The notes under the pieces are model-generated. The model had not been told where the DNA came from. It worked only from the letters and a program-made list of their open reading frames with translations, and searched no databases. Of a stretch of DNA of 64,000 nucleotides, positions 24,024-32,507 are shown in pieces. Origin of the DNA: Planctomicrobium piriforme (GTDB lineage Bacteria; Planctomycetota; Planctomycetia; Planctomycetales; Planctomycetaceae); the NCBI RefSeq assembly GCF_900113665.1, contig NZ_FOQD01000006.1, positions 62,001 to 126,000 on the forward strand, written 5' to 3'. Position 1 is the first letter of the stretch; the number at the start of each line of letters is the position of its first letter. Position numbers and translations under genes: made by a program.

Positions 24024-24689
24024 GTGCCGAGACTCGAATCGATTCAAGTCGGACTTCCCGAGACGTACGGTGATGACGGCGGGAGCGTGCGAGACAAGCC
24101 GTGGCGAACCGGGTTTTTCAAAATGCCGGTTGCGGGACCGGTGGCCGTCTCGTTTCTCAACCTGCAGGGAGACGGTCAGGCGGATTTGAGGGTTCATGGA
24201 GGCCGCGACAAGGCGGTGTTGGCCTATTCGGCCGAGCATTACCCACTGTGGCGAGAGGAATTACGGCGTTCAGAAATCGGCGGCGGGGCGTTTGGAGAGA
24301 ACCTGACGATCTCCGGCGTGACCGAGCAGGAAATCTGCATCGGGGACATCTGGCGGATTGGGGAAGTGGAACTACAGGCGTCGCAACCGCGGCAGCCGTG
24401 CTGGAAACTTGCCCGGCGCTGGGGAATTCCTGAACTTCCAAAACTGGTGGTCTTGAATGGCCGGAGCGGCTGGTATTTCCGCGTGTTGAAGGAGGGTCTG
24501 ATCGAGTCAGGCCTGGACTGTGTACTGGTGAGTCGACCACATCCGGAATGGACGATTAGCGAGTGCAATCGAGCGCTGTACTTGAAGTCGTTTCCGGCGG
24601 CAGCAGGGCAACGTCTGACGGAGGTGCCAGAGCTCTCGGATGCGTGGCGGGAAGATCTGGCAGGTCGCCTGGGAGGCCGGGTTGAATGA
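24024..24689 (+). CDS. MOSC-domain protein (YiiM type)
   Basis: The 221-aa protein shows MOSC landmarks: VHGGRDKAVLAYSAEHYPLW, GGGAFGENLTISG and IGEVELQASQPRQPCWKLARRWG, whose Cys is the conserved molybdenum-cofactor sulfur ligand. The C-terminal 3-alpha segment follows the YiiM layout (WYFRVLKEG, LDCVLVSRPHPEWTI). Related proteins detoxify N-hydroxylated bases using Moco and an electron donor. The start is a GTG at 24024 with GGAG at eight bases. It follows the GT-C gene by 20 nt and is likely cotranscribed, but no functional link is apparent. Confidence 0.88.
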   Translation: MPRLESIQVGLPETYGDDGGSVRDKPWRTGFFKMPVAGPVAVSFLNLQGDGQADLRVHGGRDKAVLAYSAEHYPLWREELRRSEIGGGAFGENLTISGVTEQEICIGDIWRIGEVELQASQPRQPCWKLARRWGIPELPKLVVLNGRSGWYFRVLKEGLIESGLDCVLVSRPHPEWTISECNRALYLKSFPAAAGQRLTEVPELSDAWREDLAGRLGGRVE

Positions 24690-24811
24690 CTTTTCGGCGT
24701 GGGATCCTTCGCAGGATTTCACTGCACTTTTCGACTTCGAGGCGTCCTACTGATCGGGGTTCGTGCATGTGAACGAATTTCGTCGGCAGGGATTGCCGAA
24801 CGAGCCTGCGG
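24690..24811. other. Intergenic stretch, nothing recognised
   Basis: Between the MOSC gene and the small ORF no coding frame, hairpin or promoter convincingly stands out. Confidence 0.4.
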
Positions 24812-24940
24812 ATGCTGAAAAAGATCGTGATTCGCTGGCCTTGGTCGGGATCAGCCACCACGATTGTGTCGATGTTAATTGGCGGCGGTTTTCTGGTGAT
24901 CGAGCCTGACCAGACAGCCGGCCGGGCCCCACCTTCATGA
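24812..24940 (+). CDS. Possible 42-aa leader protein upstream of the GGDEF gene
   Basis: An ATG at 24812 opens a frame MLKKIVIRWPWSG with a hydrophobic stretch (TTIVSMLIGGGFLVI) and a Pro-rich end; its TGA overlaps the ATG of the next gene (ATGA). No good ribosome site is present, so this may be chance. If real, it is a one-span peptide translationally coupled to the cyclase. Confidence 0.25.
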   Translation: MLKKIVIRWPWSGSATTIVSMLIGGGFLVIEPDQTAGRAPPS

Positions 24941-26820
24941 ATTCACACACGACGAAACCCGGCACTCAACAGCTGCTGTTTGGCAGCGTCGTGGCGTTGT
25001 TTTTTGTGTCGTATCTGGCGGCAGCGGAACTCGGGAAGCTGCTCTCGTTTCCAAATCAGCTGGCGACGTTGTGGCCCCCCAGCGGGATCTACCTGGCCGC
25101 ACTGCTGATGGCTCCGCGACGCACCTGGCCAGTCTTCATGGCGGCAGCCTGGGGCGCGGCGTTGATCTTCAACGTGCTGTGGCACGAGAAATCGATTCTG
25201 CTGCACACCTGTTTCTGGTTCGCCAATACGCTGGAAGCCGTGTTGGGTGCAGCGTATCTGCGGCGGCTGGCAGGGCCGCAGCAGCAATTCACGTTGAGCC
25301 GGCTGCCGAATGTGCTGGGATTCGCCTGTGCCGGGGCGATTGTCCCTTCAGCGCTGGGTGCGTGCATTGCCACTGCAGGGATGCACGCCGCTTACGAAAC
25401 CCCGTTCTGGTCAGTCTGGCGAGTGTGGTGGACCGCCGGCGGGCTGGGCAACCTCATCGTCGCCCCCATCTTTCTCTCTCTGGCCGATCCCTTGCTGCGC
25501 CTTCCGCGGCGAAAATGGGATGTGGCGGAAGCATTCATTGCCGGCGCGGCTTTGATCGGGTTGGCCAGTTGGTCGTTACGCGTGTCGGGGCTGACGACGG
25601 CGTATGCGGTCTTCCCGGTGCTGCTGTGGATCGCGCTCCGGTTCGAGTTGCGGGGCATCGCGATCGCCAACTTTCTACTGGCGGTCATCACGCTCTGGCA
25701 GAGTGCGCGTCTTGGCTTGCCGTTCTCGTCGAATGAGTCGCTTGGGGACCGGGTGCTGATGATCCAGACGTTTCTGGGAGTGACGGCGATTACCAGCCTG
25801 ACGATCGCCGCGACTTTGGCCGAACGCCGCCGCGCCTGGGACGATAGCCAGGCCAGTGAAGTGCGATACCGGCACCTGTTCGAAAACATGTCGGACCTGA
25901 TGATCGTCCTGGGGACCGACGGCCGGATTCAATATGCCAATAACGCCTGGAAATCGGCCCTGGGCTACGACAATCAGGATCTGGTCACGCTCGCGTTGAA
26001 AGACTTTGTCTCGCCGGACGACCGACTGGCCTGCGAACAGTTGTTGCAGGGATTTTTGAGCGGGAAAACGACCGACCGCATCGAGCTCCGCTGGCTGACA
26101 AGGGCCGGACAGACGATTTACGTTGAAGGCACCTGCGATCTCCGAACGGAGAATGGTCTGCCGAAGCAGATCTATTCCATTCTCCGCGACGTGACCGAAC
26201 GCAAGGTGAGCGAGCAGCAGAATGCCGATTACCAGCGGCAACTGGAATCGACAAACGCCAAGCTGCGCTCTCTCTCGATCACTGACGCGCTGACGCACCT
26301 CTACAACCGCCGGTTCTTTCAGCAGAAACTGGAAGAGGAATTTGATCGGGTACGGCGATACGGCTCACCGCTGTCGCTGCTGCTGCTCGATGTCGATCAT
26401 TTCAAGAGTTTCAACGACACCTTCGGACATCTCGCGGGGGATCGCGTTTTGTGCCGTGTGGGCGAATTGCTGATGGAAACAGTACGAGCGAATGACATCG
26501 TCGCCCGGTATGGGGGCGAGGAATTCGCAGCACTCTTGCCGATGACCGATCTGGAGAGCGCGTGCCGACTGGCGGAACGGATTCGACGGGCGATTGAAGC
26601 AGGCCCGTGGTACGGGAAGCCAATCACCGTCAGCATCGGGGTGGCGAGCGTCACGAACGATCAGACGAACGCCCTGGAGTTGATTCATCTCGCGGATGAG
26701 GCGCTGTATTCTTCGAAGCAGACCGGCCGCAATCGGGTGACCGGGATGGACTCCCGGCGGCAGACGATCCTGGCACTGGACTGGGCCACGCACGTCGAAA
26801 ACCTGTCCACGACACGCTGA
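24937..26820 (+). CDS. Membrane diguanylate cyclase: MASE1-PAS-GGDEF
   Basis: Of 627 residues, the first 300 form a MASE1-type sensor with eight membrane helices (LATLWPPSGIYLAALL is the signature). A PAS domain follows (YRHLFENMSDLMIVLGTDGR to ILRDVTERK) and then the GGDEF domain: ITDALTHLYNRRFFQQKL, LDVDHFKSFNDTFGHLAGD and RYGGEEF, the active A-site form. An RxxD inhibitory site (RAND) lies five residues before GGEEF, so product inhibition by cyclic-di-GMP is expected. There is no EAL domain. It makes c-di-GMP in response to an unknown membrane signal. The start overlaps a small upstream frame as ATGA. Confidence 0.93.
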   Translation: MNSHTTKPGTQQLLFGSVVALFFVSYLAAAELGKLLSFPNQLATLWPPSGIYLAALLMAPRRTWPVFMAAAWGAALIFNVLWHEKSILLHTCFWFANTLEAVLGAAYLRRLAGPQQQFTLSRLPNVLGFACAGAIVPSALGACIATAGMHAAYETPFWSVWRVWWTAGGLGNLIVAPIFLSLADPLLRLPRRKWDVAEAFIAGAALIGLASWSLRVSGLTTAYAVFPVLLWIALRFELRGIAIANFLLAVITLWQSARLGLPFSSNESLGDRVLMIQTFLGVTAITSLTIAATLAERRRAWDDSQASEVRYRHLFENMSDLMIVLGTDGRIQYANNAWKSALGYDNQDLVTLALKDFVSPDDRLACEQLLQGFLSGKTTDRIELRWLTRAGQTIYVEGTCDLRTENGLPKQIYSILRDVTERKVSEQQNADYQRQLESTNAKLRSLSITDALTHLYNRRFFQQKLEEEFDRVRRYGSPLSLLLLDVDHFKSFNDTFGHLAGDRVLCRVGELLMETVRANDIVARYGGEEFAALLPMTDLESACRLAERIRRAIEAGPWYGKPITVSIGVASVTNDQTNALELIHLADEALYSSKQTGRNRVTGMDSRRQTILALDWATHVENLSTTR

Positions 26821-27113
26821 GAATTCTTTCGCTGTTGGCGTGCGACTGCCGCCGCTCGGTCGCGGTTCCGGGGTTGTCCCGTTGAGCTGACAACCAGTCC
26901 TCAGACTCTCCACTTTTCGTGAACGTGATTTCGACGCCGGAGCGAATCGTGGCGTCGGTTTCAAGTTCTTGTGAGAAAAGTCTTTACGCAAGGGCCGGGT
27001 CGGTTTCCGACAGTTGCGAAATGCCCTATGATACGATTGCTGATAAACTCAATCTTTTAAGGAAAACAGGCCGGTCCATCTGACGCCTGACGTTCAAAGA
27101 GTGATTCACAGAC
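26821..27113. other. Intergenic stretch upstream of dnaN
   Basis: The 293 nt hold the likely dnaN promoter. No TTATCCACA-like DnaA boxes were found by eye, so an origin of replication is not supported here although the gene block (dnaN-dciA-gyrB) often lies near one. Confidence 0.5.
27004..27032 (+). promoter_or_regulatory. Candidate dnaN promoter TTTCCG-17-TATGAT
   Basis: The -10 (27027-27032) is good; the -35 (27004-27009) is weak. Transcription would begin about 75 nt before the dnaN ATG. Confidence 0.35.
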
Positions 27114-28229
27114 ATGAAACTCAGTTGTCCCCGTAACGTTTTGCAGTCTGCCTTTTCTATCGTCAGCGGGGTCGTGCCCCAGCGGTCTCCGAAAGAGATC
27201 CTGCGAAACGTGAAGCTGACCCTGGCGGATGGCAAGGCCACTCTGATCGGGACCGACGAAGAAGTCGGGGTCCGTTATGAATTGCCTGAGGTGATCACGG
27301 AGTCGGCTGGCGAGGTGTTGCTGCCGACGCAACGGATCACCGCCATCCTGCGAGAAGTGCAGGACGATGTCATTCGCATCGAAGTCAGCGAAGAGGCATT
27401 GTGGATTCGCACCTCGCAAAGCGAATTCCGCCTGAGCGTGGAAGACCCCGCGCAGTTTCCGAACGTGGCGGCTTTCGAAGACCAGGATTACTACGTCATT
27501 GGCGGCAAGACGCTGAAGCAGGCGATTCAGCGGACGATTTTCGCCACCGACACCGAAAGCACGCGTTATGCCCTCGGCGGCCTGCTGCTCGAACTGGACG
27601 CCAGTCATCTGACGCTGGCCGCGACCGACGGGCGTCGGCTGTCAGTGGTCAAGTCGTCGTGTACGGCTCAGGGCGCGGTACAGGAAGAGGGAGGCCGTCC
27701 GGTTATCCCGGCCAAGGCGATGTCGCTGATTGAGCGGTCGATTCACGATGAGGATCAGGAAGTACACTTGGCGGTCCACCCGCATCATGTCCTGGTCCGC
27801 AGCGGGCAATCGACGATTTACTCGCGGCTGGTGGAAGGCCGCTTCCCGAAGTATCAGGATGTGATTCCGGCGTCGTACCTGGCGACGATTGAGTTTGTCG
27901 CCGGTCCGTTTCTGTCGGCCGTGCGACAGGCGATGATCGTGACCAACGATGAAAGCCGCGGCGTCGATTTCACATTTCAGGATGGCCTGTTGACGCTGAC
28001 CAGTCTGGGACAGGACGTGGGCAGCTCGCGAATTCAGCTTCCCATCAGTTACGACGGAGAAGCGATCAAGGTGACGTTTGATCCGCGCTTCGTCCAGGAG
28101 TTTTTAAGGGTGCTCGACGGCGCCGGCCCGGTGTCGCTGAACCTGATCGACGGCAATAGCGCGGCAGTCTTCAAGGCGGACGAAAGTTACACCTATGTGG
28201 TGATGCCACTGTCGCGGGATGACCGCTAA
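27114..28229 (+). CDS. dnaN: DNA polymerase III beta subunit (sliding clamp)
   Basis: The 371-aa length and sequence fit DnaN: MKLSCPRNVLQSAFSIVSGVVPQRSPKEILRNV at the start, TDTESTRYALGGLLLEL and ATDGRRLSVVKS in domain 2, IPAKAMSLIERSI and LVEGRFPKYQDVIP, and the typical C-terminus YTYVVMPLSRDDR (the MPL/MPM clamp end). It forms a dimeric ring that tethers polymerase to DNA. It heads a three-gene block with dciA and gyrB, all in the same direction with short gaps. dnaA and recF are not adjacent, unlike the classical dnaA-dnaN-recF-gyrB order. Confidence 0.97.
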   Translation: MKLSCPRNVLQSAFSIVSGVVPQRSPKEILRNVKLTLADGKATLIGTDEEVGVRYELPEVITESAGEVLLPTQRITAILREVQDDVIRIEVSEEALWIRTSQSEFRLSVEDPAQFPNVAAFEDQDYYVIGGKTLKQAIQRTIFATDTESTRYALGGLLLELDASHLTLAATDGRRLSVVKSSCTAQGAVQEEGGRPVIPAKAMSLIERSIHDEDQEVHLAVHPHHVLVRSGQSTIYSRLVEGRFPKYQDVIPASYLATIEFVAGPFLSAVRQAMIVTNDESRGVDFTFQDGLLTLTSLGQDVGSSRIQLPISYDGEAIKVTFDPRFVQEFLRVLDGAGPVSLNLIDGNSAAVFKADESYTYVVMPLSRDDR

Positions 28230-28278
28230 AGCCGGAAGAAAAATCTGAACAGCGTTCAGACGGAGGCAGGATTGCCGC

Positions 28279-28629
28279 ATGAGCCAGCGACCCATGGAAC
28301 GGGCGAGGCCCTACGACACCAGCGAGCCAGACACCCTGGGGAGCGTATTGTCGAAGCTGTTCGCCTTGCGAGGCTATGGGCGTCCTCAGGCGGGCCGCGT
28401 GCTGCAGGAATTATGGACGAGTGCGGCCGAACCGGCCCTGCTGGCCCAGACAAAAGTGTTGTCACTGAAAAATGGAGTGTTGCAGGTGGGAGTTTCAAAC
28501 TCTGCCCTGCTGAGTGAGCTGGCCGCGTTTCGCAAAATGGAACTGTTGGAGATCCTGCGAAAATCGCCGGCTGGCGCCAAGATTCGAGATTTGAAGTTCA
28601 AGCTCCGCGGCGATTTGAAAACCCGTTGA
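28279..28629 (+). CDS. dciA: DciA (DUF721) replicative-helicase loader-like protein
   Basis: The 116-aa protein has the DUF721 core: LGSVLSKLFALRGYGRPQAGRVLQELWTSAAEP, the short strand KVLSLKNGVLQVGVSN and SALLSELAAFRKMELLEIL, and a basic tail IRDLKFKLRGDLKTR. DciA handles DnaB loading in bacteria without DnaC/DnaI. Its place between dnaN and gyrB fits a replication role. The ATG at 28279 is 49 nt after the dnaN stop. It is smaller than many DciA proteins, with no long C-terminal extension. Confidence 0.85.
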   Translation: MSQRPMERARPYDTSEPDTLGSVLSKLFALRGYGRPQAGRVLQELWTSAAEPALLAQTKVLSLKNGVLQVGVSNSALLSELAAFRKMELLEILRKSPAGAKIRDLKFKLRGDLKTR

Positions 28630-28702
28630 GTCGACTGGCTGAAAGTGGATTCACCGCCTTCCTTCCAGATTGAATTTCAGGAACAGGATGTAACGAGGAC
28701 CG

Positions 28703-31240
28703 ATGAGCGACGCACCGAAGCCAAAACCCCGTTCTGAAGATTACGGCTCGAACACCATTCAGCACCTGGAAGGGATCGAAGGGATTCGACACCGGCCGGC
28801 CATGTACATCGGCGGGACCGACCTATCCGGGCTGCATCACCTCGTTTACGAAGTGACCGACAACGTTCTCGACGAGTTCGCGAACGGGTTCGCCACCGTG
28901 ATGAACGTGCAGATCCACGGCGACGGCTCGGTGACGGTCAGCGACGATGGCCGCGGCATCCCCGTCGACAAAATGAAGGACAAAGAGCAGTCCGCGCTCG
29001 AGGTGGTGTTCACCGAGATCCATGCCGGCGGCAAGTTCGACCGCAAGGCCTACGCGGTCGGGACCGGGGGGTTGCACGGCGTGGGGATTACCGCCGTCAA
29101 CGCCTGTAGCGAGTGGCTGGAAGTGGAAGTCAGTCGGCAGGGACATGTCTGGACGATGGAATTTGCCAAGGGGCGGATGACGTCGCCGCTCGCCCAGGGG
29201 GCCGCCACGGAACAGACCGGGACGAAGGTCACCTTCAAGCCGGACCCCACGATCTTCCCGAATACCACGTTCAGCTATGACATGATTCACAAGCGGCTGC
29301 AGGACTGTGCATTTCTCAACGCCGGTATCCGGATCAATATCACGGACGAGCGCACAGGGCAGACGGATACCTTCTTCTACGAAGATGGTCTGGCTGAGTT
29401 TGTGAAGTGGATCAACCGCACCGAGACTCCCCTGCATCCGGACGTGATTCGGGTGAAGGGCCAGATCGAAGCGGTCGAGGTCGATGTCGCGATGCAGTGG
29501 AACGACGGGTATTCGGAAGCGGTTCGTTGTTTCGCGAACGGGATTTCGAATCATGAGGGGGGCTCGCACCTGTCAGGCTTCAAGACGGCGCTGACTCGAA
29601 CCCTCAACAGCTATGGCAAGGCGACGAACGCATTTAAAGACATGACCCCCGCCGGGGATGACTTCCGGGAAGGGCTCGCCGCAGTGGTGACGGTGCGGAT
29701 CCCGAACCCGCAGTTCGAATCGCAAACGAAGATCAAGCTCACCAATCCAGAAGTGGAAGGGGCGGTGAACTCGGTCGTCGGCGATACCCTGTCGAAGTAT
29801 CTCGAAGAGAATCCGACGATCGCCAAAAACATCTGCCAGAAGGGTCTACGGGCTGCCGAAGCGCGGGAAGCCGCCAAGAAAGCCCGGGACATGGCGCGGA
29901 GCCAGAACCGTGTTTCCGGCGGCGGATTGCCTGAGAAATTGCGGGATTGCAGAAATCACGGACTCGATGTTTCGGAACTGTACCTGGTGGAAGGGGACTC
30001 GGCCGGTGGGTCGGCCGATCAGGGTCGCGACTCCGCCACACAGGCGGTATTGCCGCTACGCGGGAAGATTCTGAACGTCGAGAAAGCCCAGCTTTTGAAA
30101 GTGCTGGCAAACACCGAAGTCACCGCGCTGTTCAAGGCGATCGGGATCACGCCGCTGGCGGAAGAGCAGGACGTCGCCAAGCGGCGTTATGGGAAGATCA
30201 TTCTCATGACCGATGCCGACGTCGACGGCTCGCACATTCGCACCCTGCTGCTGACGTTCATCTTCCGTCACATGCGCGAACTGCTCAAACAGGGCTGCGT
30301 CTACGTCGCCCAGCCGCCGCTCTATCGCGTCATGTCCAAAGGCAAGCGGAACCAGAAGCCCCGCTACGTTCAGACGCATCATGAGATGATGGGCGAACTC
30401 CTCGAACTCGGCCTCGAATCCGCCACTCTCATTCTGCAACCTCGGGACAGCCTGCTCGCGAACCATGCCAAGGGAGCCACGCAGCGTCGGGAAATTTCTG
30501 GCGACGAACTGCGTAAACTCGCCAAGACTCTCAGCGTGATTGAAGAACCGCTGGAAGCGCTCGAACGTCGTGGGATCATGCTGCGTCGGCTGGCAACGGA
30601 ACATGCCACGCCTGATGGACTCTTGCCAAGATTTCGCACATTCCGCGGCACCGAAGAACGCTGGTTCGCCACCCGTGAAGAGCTCGATGCCTTTCTCGCC
30701 GAGCAGAGTCAGTCCAGTCAGAACGTGAAACTGGCCGACGACACCATTCAGGCCGGTGCCGCAACGCCTGAACATCCCGAGGCAGAACACGCCGCCCCGG
30801 TCGACACCATCACCAAGGCCGACCTGTTCGAAGTCCGAACCATCAATCAAGTTCTTCGGGCGTTACAGGAGCAGCATCAGCTCTCGCTCAACGACCTGCT
30901 GATGGCCCCGATGAAGAACGCCGAACAGGTCTACCCCTATGAGGTGATCGGCCACGACACCCCGCGTAAGCTGCTGAGCCTGCGGGAACTGGTCACCACG
31001 CTCCGCGACCTGGGAGGCAAAGGCCTCATCCGCACCCGGTTCAAAGGACTGGGCGAAATGAACCACGACGAACTGGCCGAGACGGCGATGGAACCGGCCA
31101 CGCGACTTCTGAAACGGGTCACCCTGGACGACGCCGTCGCCGCGGAAGAAATCTTCCGGGTGCTGATGGGCGACCACGTCGAACCCCGCCGCGAGTTCAT
31201 CGAAAAGCACGCGCTCGACGTCAAAGACCTGGATGTTTGA
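28703..31240 (+). CDS. gyrB: DNA gyrase subunit B
   Basis: The 845-aa protein starts MSDAPKPKPRSEDYGS; GHKL ATPase motifs follow: VTDNVLDEFANG (catalytic Glu in YEVTDN), DDGRGIPV and VGTGGLHGVGITAVNACS. The transducer includes the HEGGSHLSGFKTALT motif. The TOPRIM centre has LVEGDSAGGSADQGRD and MTDADVDGSHIRTLL. After it a long insertion (roughly residues 560-700, glutamate-rich, with QSQSSQNVKL) precedes the C-terminal RFKGLGEMNHDELAETAMEP, so this subunit is larger than E. coli GyrB (804 aa). With GyrA it introduces negative supercoils using ATP. A classical ribosome site is not obvious (ACGAGG before the ATG). Confidence 0.97.
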   Translation: MSDAPKPKPRSEDYGSNTIQHLEGIEGIRHRPAMYIGGTDLSGLHHLVYEVTDNVLDEFANGFATVMNVQIHGDGSVTVSDDGRGIPVDKMKDKEQSALEVVFTEIHAGGKFDRKAYAVGTGGLHGVGITAVNACSEWLEVEVSRQGHVWTMEFAKGRMTSPLAQGAATEQTGTKVTFKPDPTIFPNTTFSYDMIHKRLQDCAFLNAGIRINITDERTGQTDTFFYEDGLAEFVKWINRTETPLHPDVIRVKGQIEAVEVDVAMQWNDGYSEAVRCFANGISNHEGGSHLSGFKTALTRTLNSYGKATNAFKDMTPAGDDFREGLAAVVTVRIPNPQFESQTKIKLTNPEVEGAVNSVVGDTLSKYLEENPTIAKNICQKGLRAAEAREAAKKARDMARSQNRVSGGGLPEKLRDCRNHGLDVSELYLVEGDSAGGSADQGRDSATQAVLPLRGKILNVEKAQLLKVLANTEVTALFKAIGITPLAEEQDVAKRRYGKIILMTDADVDGSHIRTLLLTFIFRHMRELLKQGCVYVAQPPLYRVMSKGKRNQKPRYVQTHHEMMGELLELGLESATLILQPRDSLLANHAKGATQRREISGDELRKLAKTLSVIEEPLEALERRGIMLRRLATEHATPDGLLPRFRTFRGTEERWFATREELDAFLAEQSQSSQNVKLADDTIQAGAATPEHPEAEHAAPVDTITKADLFEVRTINQVLRALQEQHQLSLNDLLMAPMKNAEQVYPYEVIGHDTPRKLLSLRELVTTLRDLGGKGLIRTRFKGLGEMNHDELAETAMEPATRLLKRVTLDDAVAAEEIFRVLMGDHVEPRREFIEKHALDVKDLDV

Positions 31241-31259
31241 TGTGATTCTCCAACATTCC

Positions 31260-31324
31260 CCCCTCGCCCCAGTACTCTGGGGAGAGGGGCCGGGGGTGAG
31301 GGGCCAAACGTCATTCAGCCAGCC
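31260..31324. repeat. GC-rich repeat, first of two 65-nt direct copies
   Basis: Consists of CCCCTCGCCCCAGTACTCTG, GGGGAGAGGGGC and GGGGGTGAGGGG with the tail CAAACGTCATTCAGCCAGCC. It lies 20 nt after the gyrB stop. The GC-rich part can form a stem of the family at 6532. Confidence 0.85.
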
Positions 31325-31390
31325 ATCGTCACAGTCCCTCCCACACTCACGTCGATTTTGAAGACGTTTCTGAGAGACAGTGTTTGAACT

Positions 31391-31455
31391 CCCCTCGCCC
31401 CAGTACTCTGGGGAGAGGGGCTGGGGGTGAGGGGTCAAACGTCATTCAGCCAGCC
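31391..31455. repeat. GC-rich repeat, second 65-nt direct copy
   Basis: Almost identical to the first copy (two or so changes). Its upstream flank, GAGAGACAGTGTTTGAACT, is matched in reverse complement beside the copy at 46899, so the family unit is longer than its GC-rich core. Confidence 0.85.
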
Positions 31456-31519
31456 GCTGTCAGAGTCCCCCCTCGCGCGCAACCGCTCCCCATCGTCCGA
31501 TCCTTCACTCGAGGTGGGC

Positions 31520-32089
31520 GTGGCTGAAAAAGCAGATTTAACGCAGTCGCTCATCGACTACGCGGCCGTCTTTGGGGACGACATTTCGGCCGAACTCTTT
31601 CGGCAAGTTGCTTATTGCACGGACGAAGAGATCGCCGAGCACTTCGAGAGCTGGAACGCATTGCGGCAGTCCGCTGGTCTCGACCCGCAATTTGAAACGA
31701 CCCGCAGGCCCTCAAATCATCACACGCGGGCAGAGATCCTCGAACTTCTCCGCCAGGCGGTCGCCGTTCACGGCGAGAACATTTCACTGCAGAAGTTTCA
31801 GACCGTCACCGGGCTCAGCGAAAGACTGATCGTCAGCCGTTTCGAAAGGTGGTCAGAACTGCGACTCGCCGCCGGCCTGACCCCCTACGCACATGTGAGG
31901 CTCCGACATTCCGACGAGGAACTCCTGGCGGACGTCCACCGCATCGCTCAGGAACTCGGCCGCGCGCCGCGACGGATCGACTACCAGAAAAAAGGCGGCA
32001 AATTCTCCGGCCCCACGTTTCTGAGACGGTTTGGATCGTGGGAGGGAGTGCTGGCTGCGTACGAGTCTTTTGCTGCGTCGCGTTCCTGA
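31520..32089 (+). CDS. Homing-endonuclease-associated-repeat (HNH_repeat) protein without nuclease domain
   Basis: The 189-aa protein contains three copies of a roughly 60-residue unit: ADLTQSLIDYAAVFGDDISAELF..., TRAEILELLRQAVAVHGENI...SRFERWSELRLAAGL and SDEELLADVHRIAQELGRAPRRIDYQKKGG ending TFLRRFGSWEGVLAAY. This unit, seen in HNH homing endonucleases, binds DNA through small helices. No HNH or other nuclease motif is seen, so it is a stand-alone repeat protein, possibly a DNA-binding regulator. The start is the GTG at 31520 with GAGGTG upstream; an earlier frame runs into the repeat at 31391. It marks the left border of the accessory island. Confidence 0.75.
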   Translation: MAEKADLTQSLIDYAAVFGDDISAELFRQVAYCTDEEIAEHFESWNALRQSAGLDPQFETTRRPSNHHTRAEILELLRQAVAVHGENISLQKFQTVTGLSERLIVSRFERWSELRLAAGLTPYAHVRLRHSDEELLADVHRIAQELGRAPRRIDYQKKGGKFSGPTFLRRFGSWEGVLAAYESFAASRS

Positions 32090-32125
32090 ATTCCAACGGC
32101 GAGATGCAAACTGACTCCGCGTTCC

Positions 32126-32195
32126 CATGCTCATGCTGCTGACGCGAGATGAGCATGGCACCCGAGCCGAGGCTCTACAACAAGGGCAGCCGGCA
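32126..32195. repeat. Repeat with CATGCTCATGCTG core, copy 1
   Basis: CATGCTCATGCTGCTGACGC followed by GAGATGAGCATGGC, ending at CAGCCGGCA. The first and second parts are partly inverted (CATGCTCAT / ATGAGCATG). Similar DNA lies at 32332. Confidence 0.6.
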
Positions 32196-32331
32196 TCATC
32201 GCGTACCCAATTTCCACCGGAGGCGGAAGACACTAATTCGGGGCTTCACGACTAGAATTCGCTTTAACCCCCGGCACCGTCTACCCTGGTTACCAGGTCA
32301 GGTGAGCTTTCCCCGCAGTCAAATGCTCATG

Positions 32332-32391
32332 CTGCGGACGCGACATGAGTTTGGCCCCCAAGTCGAGCGTCCATGACAAGAGTACCCGGCA
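32332..32391. repeat. Repeat with AATGCTCATGCTG core, copy 2
   Basis: AATGCTCATGCTGCGGACGC followed by GACATGAGTTTGGC, ending at TACCCGGCA. It is a diverged direct copy of the element at 32126. Confidence 0.55.
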
Positions 32392-32507
32392 CTTGTGTCC
32401 TAGCTTGTCAGCGGCGATAGTCTGAGGAGTGTAAAATTGACATTCTCACCCACGAACTGCGAAAAAGTCACTCGATTTGGAATGTCTGCTTGGACGACAA
32501 CCATCAA

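Larger units (their letters stand above)
32090..32507. other. Intergenic stretch with a diverged direct repeat
   Basis: No gene is supported between the HNH-repeat protein and the sce7726-like gene. It holds the two repeat copies listed below and a TTGACA hexamer at 32437-32442 lacking a good -10. Confidence 0.5.

Noticed and set aside
24556..24861. Minus-strand open frame of 101 codons
   Set aside because: It overlaps most of the MOSC C-terminus in antisense, has no ribosome site, and its residues are low in hydrophobic core, so it is a shadow frame.
26821..27113. Possible chromosomal origin next to dnaN
   Set aside because: No cluster of TTATCCACA-like boxes and no AT-rich unwinding stretch could be seen.
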